DNA of 64,000 nucleotides, taken from assembly GCF_003149025.1 (NCBI RefSeq), contig NZ_QGDV01000005.1:124001-188000 (forward strand). The letters are read 5' to 3'. Positions 22,080-29,983 of this stretch are shown in pieces. Source of the stretch: Rathayibacter iranicus NCPPB 2253 = VKM Ac-1602. GTDB taxonomy: Bacteria > Actinomycetota > Actinomycetes > Actinomycetales > Microbacteriaceae. The number at the start of each line of letters is the position of its first letter. Position 1 is the stretch's first letter. A model generated the notes under the pieces. It had not been told where the DNA came from, made no database searches, and worked only from the letters and a program-made list of their open reading frames with translations. Made by a program: the position numbers and the translations under genes.

Positions 22080-22736
22080 GGGAACGGGTCGGTGCGCCGC
22101 TTCCCTGTTCGTCACCGAGGTCGAGCGCGCCGCTAGTGGCTTGAACGGGCTAGATTCGGCGGCTCGGCCTCGGTTAGTTACAGCCTCGATCGATATCGGT
22201 ACTGACGACCTGCTGGAGGAACGCCCTCATGATCAATGATCGTGCGTGCGTGGTCTCATCAACACCCTCGGCGAGTGGATGATGGTCGTTAAGTGACATA
22301 TCTTATTCATTCCAGCGCGGGTCCGCTTTCGTGTTTGTGAATAAAACGACAAATATTGACCACAATCCTTTAGATTTACGGCTAAAATGCGTGTTATTGA
22401 TTCGTGGCGAAAGGAATGGCGAACAGCACGCGCCCGCACTAATTCCCCCCAGCGTCTCATGCTCGGCAAATTTAATAGCAAAGTGCTGTCTCAAAGAGAT
22501 ATTGACACCCCAGTCGTTATTTGCCTCGCTTGAGGCGAGCATCGCCTTAGTTCTTTCCACGCAAGTTGTGCGGAGAGGACAACAAAGGGATGGTTTCGTG
22601 TGAGAGCGTGTTCGTCACTGTGCCGCATCGGTATCGCGGCGTTGCTCACTGTGTGGGTATTAGCCGAATATGCGCCTAAGGGCGAACAAAACGCGCCATT
22701 ACCACCGTTGCGACCCTCGAGAGTTAGCGTCATGTC
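22080..22736. other. 657-nt gene-free stretch at the left island boundary
   Basis: After an inverted repeat (22114-22175) the sequence turns markedly richer in A and T than its surroundings, from about 22260. Several short frames are open, but none has a convincing start, ribosome site or protein-like composition. The stretch probably holds the LysR gene's promoter and debris from the insertion. Confidence 0.5.
22114..22175. terminator. imperfect inverted repeat after serA
   Basis: ACCGAGGTCGAGCGCGCCGC and GGCGGCTCGGCCTCGGT are near-complementary arms 35 nt downstream of the serA stop. The likely role is transcription termination at the edge of the conserved gene block. Confidence 0.5.
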
Positions 22737-23660
22737 ATGGAAATTCAGCGCTTGCGATACTTTGTCGCCGTCGCTAGGGAGCAAAGTTTTACTCGAGCAT
22801 CTGAGAAGCTGCACGTCACTCAGCCAGGCGTGAGTGCTCAGGTGCGCCTGCTCGAGTCTTTCCTTGGTGGATCCCTTTTTCGTCGCGTATCGGGAGGCGT
22901 CAGAATGACTGAATTGGGCGCCTGGCTACTCCCTAGGGCGGAGAAGCTTCTGAACGAAGCTGCCGAGTTGCAGTTAGAGGCGTTGCACTACGCCGCAACA
23001 ATCCACGGGGTGGTGACGCTCGGGATCGTACCCTCGGTGAGGGCGCAGCTTGTACCTCTCCCGAGCGCAATCTCGGCATTCTCCACGAAGAATCCGCTAG
23101 CGACAGTCGAGGTGTACGAACGGTCGAGTGATGCGTTAATCGCGTCCCTTCGTAGAGACGAGCTAGACCTTGTCGTCGTAGGAGGTCGGATAAGCGATGA
23201 TGAAACTTTAGCTAAAGCAAGTTTGGGTACTGTGCCACTGTGTATAGTCTATCGTCGCGACAGCGTAGAAAGTCTTCACTCACCGCTCACCGACATAACT
23301 TGTCTTTCTGGACATTCCCTTCTCAGTCTCCAGATTGGATCTCCTGTAAGGTCGAAAATTGACCAGATACTTAAACATGCTGGATTCAGTGTGGACTATC
23401 AGTCCCAGAGTCCCGGCCTGCTCCACGATCTTGTCGCCGAGGGCTTGGGCCTCGCAATTCTTCCCCAGGGTTTACTTCATCCCGATTCGCGCGACCTGAT
23501 CGAAGTTCCGCTCAGCGAGCATCACTTTGGTTGCATCCCGCTTTACCTGGTCTGGCAAGCCAGAGCTACCAATAAACCGGCGGCGGTCGAGTTTCGAACC
23601 ACTATTTTACAGATGAGGGCGGAAAGGCAATTCGATGGAGAATTGGATAACGGTAACTGA
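22737..23660 (+). CDS. LysR-family transcriptional regulator
   Basis: 307 residues. The N-terminal helix-turn-helix (MEIQRLRYFVAVAREQSFTR, then VTQPGVSAQVRLLE) is typical of LysR. The effector-binding domain starts at about residue 90 (VTLGIVPSVRAQLVPL). Base composition is visibly lower in GC and codons such as TTA and AGA appear, unlike the flanking core genes, a sign of transfer. It is the only regulator near the RiPP cluster and is a natural candidate to control it. Effector unknown. Confidence 0.9.
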   Translation: MEIQRLRYFVAVAREQSFTRASEKLHVTQPGVSAQVRLLESFLGGSLFRRVSGGVRMTELGAWLLPRAEKLLNEAAELQLEALHYAATIHGVVTLGIVPSVRAQLVPLPSAISAFSTKNPLATVEVYERSSDALIASLRRDELDLVVVGGRISDDETLAKASLGTVPLCIVYRRDSVESLHSPLTDITCLSGHSLLSLQIGSPVRSKIDQILKHAGFSVDYQSQSPGLLHDLVAEGLGLAILPQGLLHPDSRDLIEVPLSEHHFGCIPLYLVWQARATNKPAAVEFRTTILQMRAERQFDGELDNGN

Positions 23661-24015
23661 ATGTCAATAAGGGACGACTGAACACAAAAACCTATCTAGC
23701 ACACTTTTCCACGCCTAATGATGGTCTCCCCTTGCTGGGAACAGCTTAAGGCTGAGGTGAGTTCTTTGTATGGATCCTCGAACTGGCGGCGTAAATCGCC
23801 CGAAGGTCAGGGTCTACCTACGGTGAAGGGTCACTCTGCTCCTCCATAAGATGTTGATACGCCTCACCCTATGTTTAGCGACGCTGATGTCTCGACCTCT
23901 TGCCAATTCGATGAACTCGGGCTGCGCACCAAGAGGCAGCGCCTCGCGCCCGACGGGATCGTGCTGGAACCCGGCATGTTAGACGGCACTGTCGAGGGCA
24001 CCGTCGCAGTCTCTG
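23661..24015. other. 355-nt stretch without a supported gene
   Basis: It lies between the LysR gene and the 3' end of the dehydrogenase gene. Small frames, including one from 23871, look like noise or shadows. No second precursor peptide was found here. Nothing else recognised. Confidence 0.5.
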
Positions 24016-25194
24016 TTAAACGGAACCAGTGTCTTTCACCTCGTTCAGCACGGCGACCAGTTCGCGGTGTCCGATGCGTGTCAGGTGGGGGGAAGGAGGT
24101 CCCCACGCGGCTAAAATCCTCGCGCTTAGCGCGTCCACGTCGAAATCGGTAGATGGGACGGCGAGCGACCAGCGCGTCGCCAGGACGCTCAGGGCCGACT
24201 CTATTTCTGAAGGCAAGCCCACGGCGGTCAGGACGGCATTCGAGGCCGCCGTTCGCCGACGCGCTGATCCCCAGGCCCGAACCCCAAGGTGTGCCCGCCG
24301 ATCGATCACGGGTAGCAGCGCGCGAAGGCAGCTAACTTTGGACGTGCCGGTGACCGTGGCGAGTTCGTGTGCAAGGAACCAGCCGGGGAAGGCGAACGCG
24401 GAACGTCCCGCGTGCATCGCGGGTGCGTGGCTCAATCCACTGAGGCGGGCCAGCTCGAACAGGACGTCGTCGGCAACCGGCTCGCCCCTGTGCACTGAGA
24501 TTTCGTCGCCGAGGACGGCCAGCCTGGCCGCCGTGGCGAGCGCGAGTTGGTCAGCGCCGAGCTGAGCCGTCGGGCGTGCATGGGGTTCGATGGTGCGTGC
24601 GAGGGCTTCGTAGATACCGGAGAGAATCGCGTTGGTGCTGAGTGAGCGAGTGAAGTCGGCGTCGAGGACGGCCACGTCCGGACGCAGGACGTCACCCGAG
24701 ACAAGAAATCGGCGGCCTCCGGCGGCGAGGATGGCATTAGTGTTGCGCTCGGATCCAGTACCGAGCGTTGTCGGAAGCGCGATCAGCGGCACGTGGGAAG
24801 GCGCAGTGACGAGGGGCACGTGGCCCGCAGCCAACTTCGTCGGTGAACGCAGGTCTGCCCCGGCTGCTGCTGCTCGGACCAGTTTCGCGTGATCAATGAC
24901 CGATCCTCCGCCAAGCGCTACCGCGGCTGAACAGTTTTGGAGCAATCCCGCATCGGCGAGAACCGCATCGAGTTCAGGCGGACCGCTCGTCGGACGTACA
25001 AGCGGTCCGCGTGTCCCCTGACGAAGTGCCTCGAGGGCCCACTCTGCAGGCGGCGTACCAAGGAGGGCTTGATCGGCGAAGACGATGATCCTCGAGTATG
25101 TGGAGCGCTCAGCGACACTGCCTCGAGCGCAGAGTGCGCGTACGGTCTCGGCGCCGAATCCTCTCAAGAGAGAAGTGTTTGTTATGGGAGGCAT
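24016..25194 (-). CDS. iron-alcohol-dehydrogenase-family enzyme, daptide-type (predicted C-terminal Thr oxidative decarboxylase)
   Basis: 392 residues of the iron-containing alcohol dehydrogenase superfamily. The NAD motif is GGGSVIDHAK (95-104), then PTTLGTGSE (141-149). Of the four usual metal ligands, the Asp and first His appear replaced by Glu195 and Arg199 (YEALARTIE in place of MDALSHAIE), while His256 and His276 remain candidates, so the metal site is altered. In daptide RiPP clusters a member of this superfamily oxidises and decarboxylates a C-terminal Thr of the precursor. Here it is divergent from a precursor that ends in Thr, which supports the same role. No daptide-type aminotransferase or N-methyltransferase is present, so a C-terminal aminoketone may be the end point. 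An unrelated small-alcohol dehydrogenase remains possible. Confidence 0.75.
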   Translation of the reverse strand: MPPITNTSLLRGFGAETVRALCARGSVAERSTYSRIIVFADQALLGTPPAEWALEALRQGTRGPLVRPTSGPPELDAVLADAGLLQNCSAAVALGGGSVIDHAKLVRAAAAGADLRSPTKLAAGHVPLVTAPSHVPLIALPTTLGTGSERNTNAILAAGGRRFLVSGDVLRPDVAVLDADFTRSLSTNAILSGIYEALARTIEPHARPTAQLGADQLALATAARLAVLGDEISVHRGEPVADDVLFELARLSGLSHAPAMHAGRSAFAFPGWFLAHELATVTGTSKVSCLRALLPVIDRRAHLGVRAWGSARRRTAASNAVLTAVGLPSEIESALSVLATRWSLAVPSTDFDVDALSARILAAWGPPSPHLTRIGHRELVAVLNEVKDTGSV

Positions 25195-25213
25195 AAGTAA
25201 TAGTCCATTCCGG

Positions 25214-25243
25214 TTGTGACATCATCATCTTACGTGCTGCTAT
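25214..25243 (+). promoter_or_regulatory. candidate promoter of the precursor gene
   Basis: TTGTGA (25214-25219) and TGCTAT (25238-25243) are 18 bp apart in the 132-bp divergent region between the dehydrogenase and the precursor. The transcript would carry a leader of roughly 75 nt. The match to consensus is moderate. Confidence 0.35.
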
Positions 25244-25326
25244 GGTTCATGAGCGCGCCTGGGGTGGTAGGTGAGAACGTCGCTTCGGGGTCGCATTGCC
25301 AATCGCGAACAAAGAAAGGGAAAATC

Positions 25327-25485
25327 ATGGAACGGAGCCTGCTGAGCGGTTACACCGCTTATGCGTCACCGACGGAGATTCAAAGCATTGTTCTCAACGA
25401 CGCACAACTGGGAGACGTCGGAACGTCTATAAGTATCAGCGTGAGCTATTCGCTGTCGTTTTCCTGGTCCTGGTCCTGGACCTGA
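25327..25485 (+). CDS. RiPP precursor peptide with alternating Ser/hydrophobic core
   Basis: 52 residues from the ATG at 25327, with AGAAAGGG 7 nt upstream; the frame is open back to 25216 but that part has no ribosome site. Leader: about residues 1-30 (SIVLNDAQLGD region). Core: SISISVSYSLSFSWSWSWT (residues 34-52), where every even position from 34 to 50 is Ser (nine in all) and every odd one is Ile, Val, Tyr, Leu, Phe or Trp, ending in Thr52. Just before it the alternation already holds as Val31-Gly32-Thr33. There is no Cys, so no lanthionine can form. The gene is divergent from a daptide-type dehydrogenase and upstream of a dehydration and reduction operon. Expected product: Ser changed to dehydroalanine and then D-Ala, and Thr52 oxidatively decarboxylated. 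The cleavage site is not known. Confidence 0.82.
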   Translation: MERSLLSGYTAYASPTEIQSIVLNDAQLGDVGTSISISVSYSLSFSWSWSWT

Positions 25486-25511
25486 TCCGTTTGATGACGG
25501 GTATGTGATCG

Positions 25512-25542
25512 GCGTCGGGTCGTTCCCGGGGCGTCCCGGCGC
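25512..25542 (+). terminator. candidate attenuating hairpin after the precursor gene
   Basis: GCGTCGGG (25512-25519) and CCCGGCGC (25535-25542) form an 8-bp stem with one G-U pair, 27 nt after the precursor stop and before the enzyme operon. A partial terminator here would make more precursor than enzyme, as is common in RiPP clusters. No T-run follows, so this is tentative. Confidence 0.35.
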
Positions 25543-25718
25543 TGATCTTCATCCGCTGAGTGAATTGAGCGGACTGGCTTCTCTGCGTCGATGCCAGTAA
25601 AACCCATCCGTCTTCTTTTTCTGGTCGCGAGAAAGCATGTCCGACAGGTGCAAAAGACGGGATTCGCCGCGATGCACGACCTCCCCCGGCCACTCCAGAA
25701 AGCGCGAGGCTCACGATA

Positions 25719-26903
25719 ATGAAAACTAGCCCGACGACGGCCGCGGCGATCGAGTTGTTCCTCTCAGGCGAGCAGGTGTCGAAGGATGAGATCGATCGAC
25801 GCCTGCGTCCCGCGCAGCGCATAGGACCGGAGTCGGCCGTCCTTCAGACGGTCCAGGCTATCCAGCTCAGCCGCCCTCGACTCGTACACTCGACACGGGA
25901 ATCCGCCTGCCTCACGGCGGTCCAGGTCGAGTCGGAAGGTGGAATCGCGGGCGTCGTCTACGTCCAGGAAACAGCCGATGGGAGGCTCGAGGGGTTGCGA
26001 TTGACGACACCGGTTCCGCGCATTCGCGATGCTGAGGAACTGCGAATGGCCCTGTCCGCCGTGGCCGGCACGGTTTCGGTGTTGTCCAGAGACGGGGGAA
26101 TCGTCGCCCGGTCGGGCCCAAACGTGATCGCAGGGTCGTCCCTCATGAAGCTCTTCATCCTCGATGCAACGCTGGCCGCCGTCGAGTCGCGCGCCTTGTC
26201 TCTTGCGACGGAGTGTGTCATCCGACAGTCTGACATCTCATACCTTAGTAGCGGCCTGACGGCAGCGCATGTCGGCAAATCAATTTCTGTCGGTGATCTT
26301 TGCTCACTGTTGACCCTGCGCTCCGACAACACTGCGGCTGATCTTTTTCTTCGCATTCTTGGGTCCGAGAAGATTCTCGCCACGGCCGAATTCCACGGCG
26401 TTCCGCGCACTCTTAATACTCCTCTTCTCTCGACGCGGGAATATTTTCTTCGCGCCTGGGGGCGGGGGATGGAATCTGTGGCCGAACACTCCGTAGTTGA
26501 TTCTCATCTCCGAGAGCGCGCGCTCAAGTGCATCCGATACACAGATGGGCTGGACTACTTTATTACACTTGAATCTATTGACAACGTCATGCGCCGTTTG
26601 TCCGAACGTTCATGGACTCCGTGGCACGTGGAGAACCATCCAGAGGGTGCGCCAATCATGCAGTTTAAAGGCGGCTCGGCGCCCGGCGTCCTCGCTGGTT
26701 CGTGGCTGATCGTCGGTCCCGATTCTGCGAGAGGGCTGACATTCTGTTTGAACGGGGATCGGCCGTTCGGCGCAATCGAGGAAGTTTATGCATTCTCCTG
26801 CGCTGAGGCGCTGCTCAGCAAGGAGGCAGTGCTCACGGGCGATGCAGTGCTCGTTACCGGGGAAGCATTGCATGATGATGAGACGGAGGGGATCGGATGC
26901 TGA
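25719..26903 (+). CDS. class A beta-lactamase-fold serine hydrolase, cytoplasmic
   Basis: 394 residues. The C-terminal two thirds carry the serine beta-lactamase/DD-peptidase signature: SLMK (Ser141-Lys144), SDN (202-204) and KGGS (317-320). The first 130 residues form an extra domain (about 60-100, TAVQVESEGGIAGVVYVQE), reminiscent of the Cpe/ORF12-type proteins with a steroid-isomerase-like N-domain; that likeness is tentative. No signal peptide, unusual for this fold. It is the first gene of the enzyme operon and overlaps the kinase gene by 7 nt. It could be the leader peptidase, a hydrolase that trims or acts on the peptide, or part of self-protection. Substrate unknown. Confidence 0.72.
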   Translation: MKTSPTTAAAIELFLSGEQVSKDEIDRRLRPAQRIGPESAVLQTVQAIQLSRPRLVHSTRESACLTAVQVESEGGIAGVVYVQETADGRLEGLRLTTPVPRIRDAEELRMALSAVAGTVSVLSRDGGIVARSGPNVIAGSSLMKLFILDATLAAVESRALSLATECVIRQSDISYLSSGLTAAHVGKSISVGDLCSLLTLRSDNTAADLFLRILGSEKILATAEFHGVPRTLNTPLLSTREYFLRAWGRGMESVAEHSVVDSHLRERALKCIRYTDGLDYFITLESIDNVMRRLSERSWTPWHVENHPEGAPIMQFKGGSAPGVLAGSWLIVGPDSARGLTFCLNGDRPFGAIEEVYAFSCAEALLSKEAVLTGDAVLVTGEALHDDETEGIGC

Positions 26904-27904
26904 CGGAGGCGATTGCAGACAGGCTCGTCGGGCGGAACCGCTCGACGGTCGTCGCGTCTGAAAGGGGACTGGTCTTCCGCAAGGTGTTCTCAGGTGGACA
27001 GGCCGACGCCGACCGGCGCTTTCGCAACACTGTGGAGTGGGAGGCTGTCCGCCGCGCGCACGCGCTGACGTTCTCGCCCCCCATGCTTTCGAGCGACGCG
27101 CAGGCGCGGACAGTGGTGTTCCCATATCTGCTCGAGGCTCGCTCCCTGCAGCAAGTCCTCGACAGTGCTCACGAGACGAACGAGGTCGAACGCTTGTTCG
27201 CCCGCGCAGGCGCGATCCTCGGCGAGCTGCACTCGATCTCCGGACTGCAACCGACCCTGGTCACCGACGGTCCCGAGGACGAGCCGCTGCACGGCTTCGA
27301 CTGGCTCACTCCGGCGGCCTTCGAGCGCGCGAGCGGCGGCGAGCTCGACTGCTGGCGGCTCTTCCAGCATGACGCGGAGCTTATCGAGATCGTTCGCGCG
27401 TGGACGACAGGTCAGCGCCGCTTCGCGATGGTTCCCTCGCACGGCGATCTTCGACCGGACCAGTTTCTGGTCGGGGCCGACGGCGAGCCGGTCTTAATCG
27501 ACTGGGAGGAGTTCACGGTCGCACCGGCGCATCGCGATGTTGCAGGGCTCCTCGGCGCCGTTCTGTTCGATGCGGTCGTGCGGGCGTTCACGGGAATCGA
27601 CTCGCCAGAGAGTTCGGCCCTGGACTTCCATAACCTGCTGCTGGATAGGGGCGAGACCATGCTCTCGCGGGCCCGGCCCGTGGCTGCCGCGATCCTCGAG
27701 GGTTACCGCAGTTGCTGCACCGAACCACTGGATCGGAATGAGCTGGCGCGAGGCATCGGCTGGTACGTCATCGAGCGCGTCATCGCGCGATCGATGATGT
27801 CGTACTCGATGCCTGCGGTCGATCGTGCTCTGGCTGGCATCGGTCGGCAGGCGATGCTGGAGCCGGACGGCGCGGCCGTGCTCCTCGAGGCCGTGATCGC
27901 GTGA
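26897..27904 (+). CDS. APH-fold kinase, class V lanthipeptide LxmK/TvaC type
   Basis: 335 residues of the aminoglycoside-phosphotransferase/protein-kinase-like fold. The catalytic loop is HGDLRPDQ (His182-Gln189), with Gln where APH enzymes usually have Asn, followed by the metal-binding IDWEEF (201-206). In class V lanthipeptide and thioamitide pathways such a kinase works with a HopA1-family protein to dehydrate Ser and Thr of the precursor. The HopA1-family gene follows with a 4-nt overlap, giving strong context. Predicted job: phosphorylate the nine core Ser. A small-molecule phosphotransferase is the less likely alternative. Confidence 0.78.
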   Translation: MLTEAIADRLVGRNRSTVVASERGLVFRKVFSGGQADADRRFRNTVEWEAVRRAHALTFSPPMLSSDAQARTVVFPYLLEARSLQQVLDSAHETNEVERLFARAGAILGELHSISGLQPTLVTDGPEDEPLHGFDWLTPAAFERASGGELDCWRLFQHDAELIEIVRAWTTGQRRFAMVPSHGDLRPDQFLVGADGEPVLIDWEEFTVAPAHRDVAGLLGAVLFDAVVRAFTGIDSPESSALDFHNLLLDRGETMLSRARPVAAAILEGYRSCCTEPLDRNELARGIGWYVIERVIARSMMSYSMPAVDRALAGIGRQAMLEPDGAAVLLEAVIA

Positions 27905-28827
27905 GCGGCGCAGGCCTCTCGGCGCCGGATCTCGCCCGTCTTCTCACTGTCGACACCGACAACAGTGTGCTACAGCTGGCGGACGCCCGGCTCGATCTTG
28001 ACCCGATAGACCCGCATCGTGGCCTCGCTTCTTGGCTGTACGCGAATCTGCATGCGGGGAATCCCGATGTCTTCGTGACGACCTCCCTGCTCCCGGATGA
28101 GGGGTTCGAGGAGGACATCTACGCCGCGATTCCGGACCCCGGTGTGATCGTCCCCGTCGAGGCGCCCGGGTACGGCAACCACGACGCAGGCGTCGTCGAG
28201 TTGCATCGCATCCGGGTGCGATTCAAGGCCGACGTCCTGACGGAGGAGGAGGGTGCGCAGTACGCGCGCCTCTCGTGTCTGCGACCTAATCTGACGCCGG
28301 GGTTCTTCATGTTCCTGCACGAGCGCGCGGATCGGCCGGCGGCGCCCGGCACGATGCTGCGCCACTATCTGCGCTTCGATGATCCCGATCAGGCCCTTCG
28401 CTTCTGGGCGGCGAGCGTGCGCGAGCTCGTCGACCGCAACCTTTCATTTCGGACCAAGATTTTGTCCCGTCCGGACGCGTTTCCCCGCAACGATTCGATC
28501 GTGTACTACTCCTCTGCCGATGCGGGAGGCATCGGCGACGTCCTGCGTCGACTCGTCCCGTCCTCGGGCGCGAGCACGGAGGGGTCTCCCTTGTGCGCGG
28601 AGATTGTCCCCGGTGTGCGGATGGCCGCTGAGCCCGTCCGCTCCGGCCGGGAGCAAAGCTTCGGCGAGAGCCGGTGCGCCGCGCTGGCCGGGGCGATCGC
28701 CGCGACCGTGACGTCCGGCGGGGCACTTGTCGACCGGATCCGTGACGCGTTGGCCGAGGCGAGGATCGACCCCGACAATGTCGCCCGTAACCTCGCGCCG
28801 AGTGTGAGCGAGGAGAGTGCCGCGTGA
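27901..28827 (+). CDS. HopA1-family lyase, class V lanthipeptide LxmY/TvaD type
   Basis: 308 residues. Recognised by the pattern of type III effector HopA1 proteins: a central beta-rich domain (HRIRVRFKAD, GFFMFLHERA, LRHYLRF), FRTKIL, then FPRNDSIVYY and near the end EIVPGVRMAAEP followed by SFGESRC (253-259). HopA1-type proteins act as phosphothreonine/phosphoserine lyases in this pathway, removing phosphate from kinase-modified residues to leave dehydroamino acids. The pairing with the upstream kinase (ATG/TGA overlap) is the class V hallmark. Expected product on this precursor: up to nine dehydroalanines, with no Cys for cyclisation. Confidence 0.78.
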   Translation: MSGAGLSAPDLARLLTVDTDNSVLQLADARLDLDPIDPHRGLASWLYANLHAGNPDVFVTTSLLPDEGFEEDIYAAIPDPGVIVPVEAPGYGNHDAGVVELHRIRVRFKADVLTEEEGAQYARLSCLRPNLTPGFFMFLHERADRPAAPGTMLRHYLRFDDPDQALRFWAASVRELVDRNLSFRTKILSRPDAFPRNDSIVYYSSADAGGIGDVLRRLVPSSGASTEGSPLCAEIVPGVRMAAEPVRSGREQSFGESRCAALAGAIAATVTSGGALVDRIRDALAEARIDPDNVARNLAPSVSEESAA

Positions 28828-29789
28828 GCGAGGTATCGCTGCTCTGCCCGCACCAACCAAGCGATCTGGGAGTTGTCCGCCGCTATGCGCGGGCCGTGCG
28901 CGAGGGCGGCTACGCACGCCTGTGGGCCGGGCAGTCGTTCCAGATCGAGAGCCATGTGGCGCTGGCCGGCCTCGGCGGGACAGAGGACGCTGTCCCCGTC
29001 GGTATAGGAACCGCTCTCGCCGTGCTGCGCACCCCCTACGACGCCGCGTTGCAGGCACGCTCGCTGGCGGCCATCCTCGGCCGCGACGTCGCTGTCGCGT
29101 ACGGAGCCTCCGATCCAGACTTCGTCACTGCGACCCGAGGAGCGCCGCTGGAGCGCCCCGCCAGCTATACCGCCGCCTACGCAGGAATGGTCCGCGACCT
29201 GCTGGCGGGTCGGCCGGTCACGAGCACTGAGCCCGGCCTGGAAGCTCGCCACGCTCAACTGCCCACCTTCGAGACGGGTCCAGTCGAGATCGGGACCGGT
29301 GTGCTGCGACCGGGCATGGCCACCAGGTCGCGCGACGTAGTGGACTTCGTCGTCACCTGGATGACGCCGCGGACCTACGTGCGCGACGTGCTCCTCCCGC
29401 GCCTGACCCGGACCGACGGAACACGCGCGCGGGTGGTGACGAATGTGCACGTTGCCCTGACGGGGGAGGGGCGCTCGCCGAACCTTCTCGCGCAAGCCGG
29501 ATGCTCGAACCACCTCGCGCGCTTCCACTACTCCGACATGCTCTGCCGCGCGGGGATCGACGCCCACCCCTCCGATATCGTGTCCGGCGCCCGTGAACTC
29601 GTGCGCAAAAACGTGTTCGTCGTCGGGGATGCGCAAGAAGTCGCGGAGCACATCCGGGACATCGGCGAGCACGGGGTCGACGAGGTGGTCCTCAACCCGA
29701 CCGCGGTGGCGATGGTTCACGGCGACGAGGCCGCCCTGGACGACCTCCGACAGATCAGTGCAGCCCTCAGACAGAAAGTGATGTCATGA
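28824..29789 (+). CDS. luciferase-like (LLM) oxidoreductase, predicted dehydroalanine reductase (LanJC type)
   Basis: 321 residues with the TIM-barrel pattern of the bacterial luciferase/F420-dependent superfamily (GIGTALAVLRTPYDAALQAR, VVGDAQEVAEHIRDIGEHGV). In lexapeptide, a class V lanthipeptide, an F420H2-dependent member (LxmJ) reduces dehydroalanine to D-alanine. This gene overlaps the lyase gene by 4 nt in the same operon, which supports that function here. Cofactor, F420 or FMN, cannot be told from the sequence. This enzyme would create the D-residues at every second position of the core. Confidence 0.75.
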   Translation: MSEVSLLCPHQPSDLGVVRRYARAVREGGYARLWAGQSFQIESHVALAGLGGTEDAVPVGIGTALAVLRTPYDAALQARSLAAILGRDVAVAYGASDPDFVTATRGAPLERPASYTAAYAGMVRDLLAGRPVTSTEPGLEARHAQLPTFETGPVEIGTGVLRPGMATRSRDVVDFVVTWMTPRTYVRDVLLPRLTRTDGTRARVVTNVHVALTGEGRSPNLLAQAGCSNHLARFHYSDMLCRAGIDAHPSDIVSGARELVRKNVFVVGDAQEVAEHIRDIGEHGVDEVVLNPTAVAMVHGDEAALDDLRQISAALRQKVMS

Positions 29790-29983
29790 AAATCGAAATC
29801 CTGCTCCCCGTCCTGATCCTCTGTCTGGCGTTCCTCGTCTACTGCTTCGTCGACTTGATTCGCAGCGCGGGCACGCGGCACCTGCCCAAGTGGGCGTGGG
29901 CGATCATCTGCGCGATCTCCATCCCCCTTGGCGGGATCCTCTACCTGATTTTCGGCCGGACCGAGCAGCGTGCGACCGATTAG
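29786..29983 (+). CDS. PLDc_N-domain two-span membrane protein
   Basis: 65 residues. Two hydrophobic helices (about 4-23 and 36-55) with the KWAWAIICAISIPLGGILYL pattern and the FGR end are typical of the PLDc_N (phospholipase D nuclease N-terminal) family. Such small proteins often sit beside ABC transporters in lantibiotic clusters. Overlaps both neighbours. It may aid immunity or transporter assembly; this is inference. Confidence 0.75.
   Translation: MKIEILLPVLILCLAFLVYCFVDLIRSAGTRHLPKWAWAIICAISIPLGGILYLIFGRTEQRATD

Noticed and set aside
22331-22603. Small open frame in the AT-richer gap before the LysR gene
   Set aside because: No ribosome site, no protein-like composition and overlapping frames on the other strand; also not a plausible second precursor.
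23871-24152. Small plus-strand frame overlapping the end of the dehydrogenase gene
   Set aside because: Overlaps a well-supported gene on the other strand and has no recognisable features.
24016-25194. Ordinary glycerol or butanol dehydrogenase reading of the Fe-ADH gene
   Set aside because: Two metal ligands appear replaced and the gene sits head-to-head with a Thr-ending RiPP precursor; kept only as an alternative.
25296-25508. Alternative frame across the precursor gene
   Set aside because: Shadow frame; the frame starting at 25327 has a good ribosome site and a clear core pattern.
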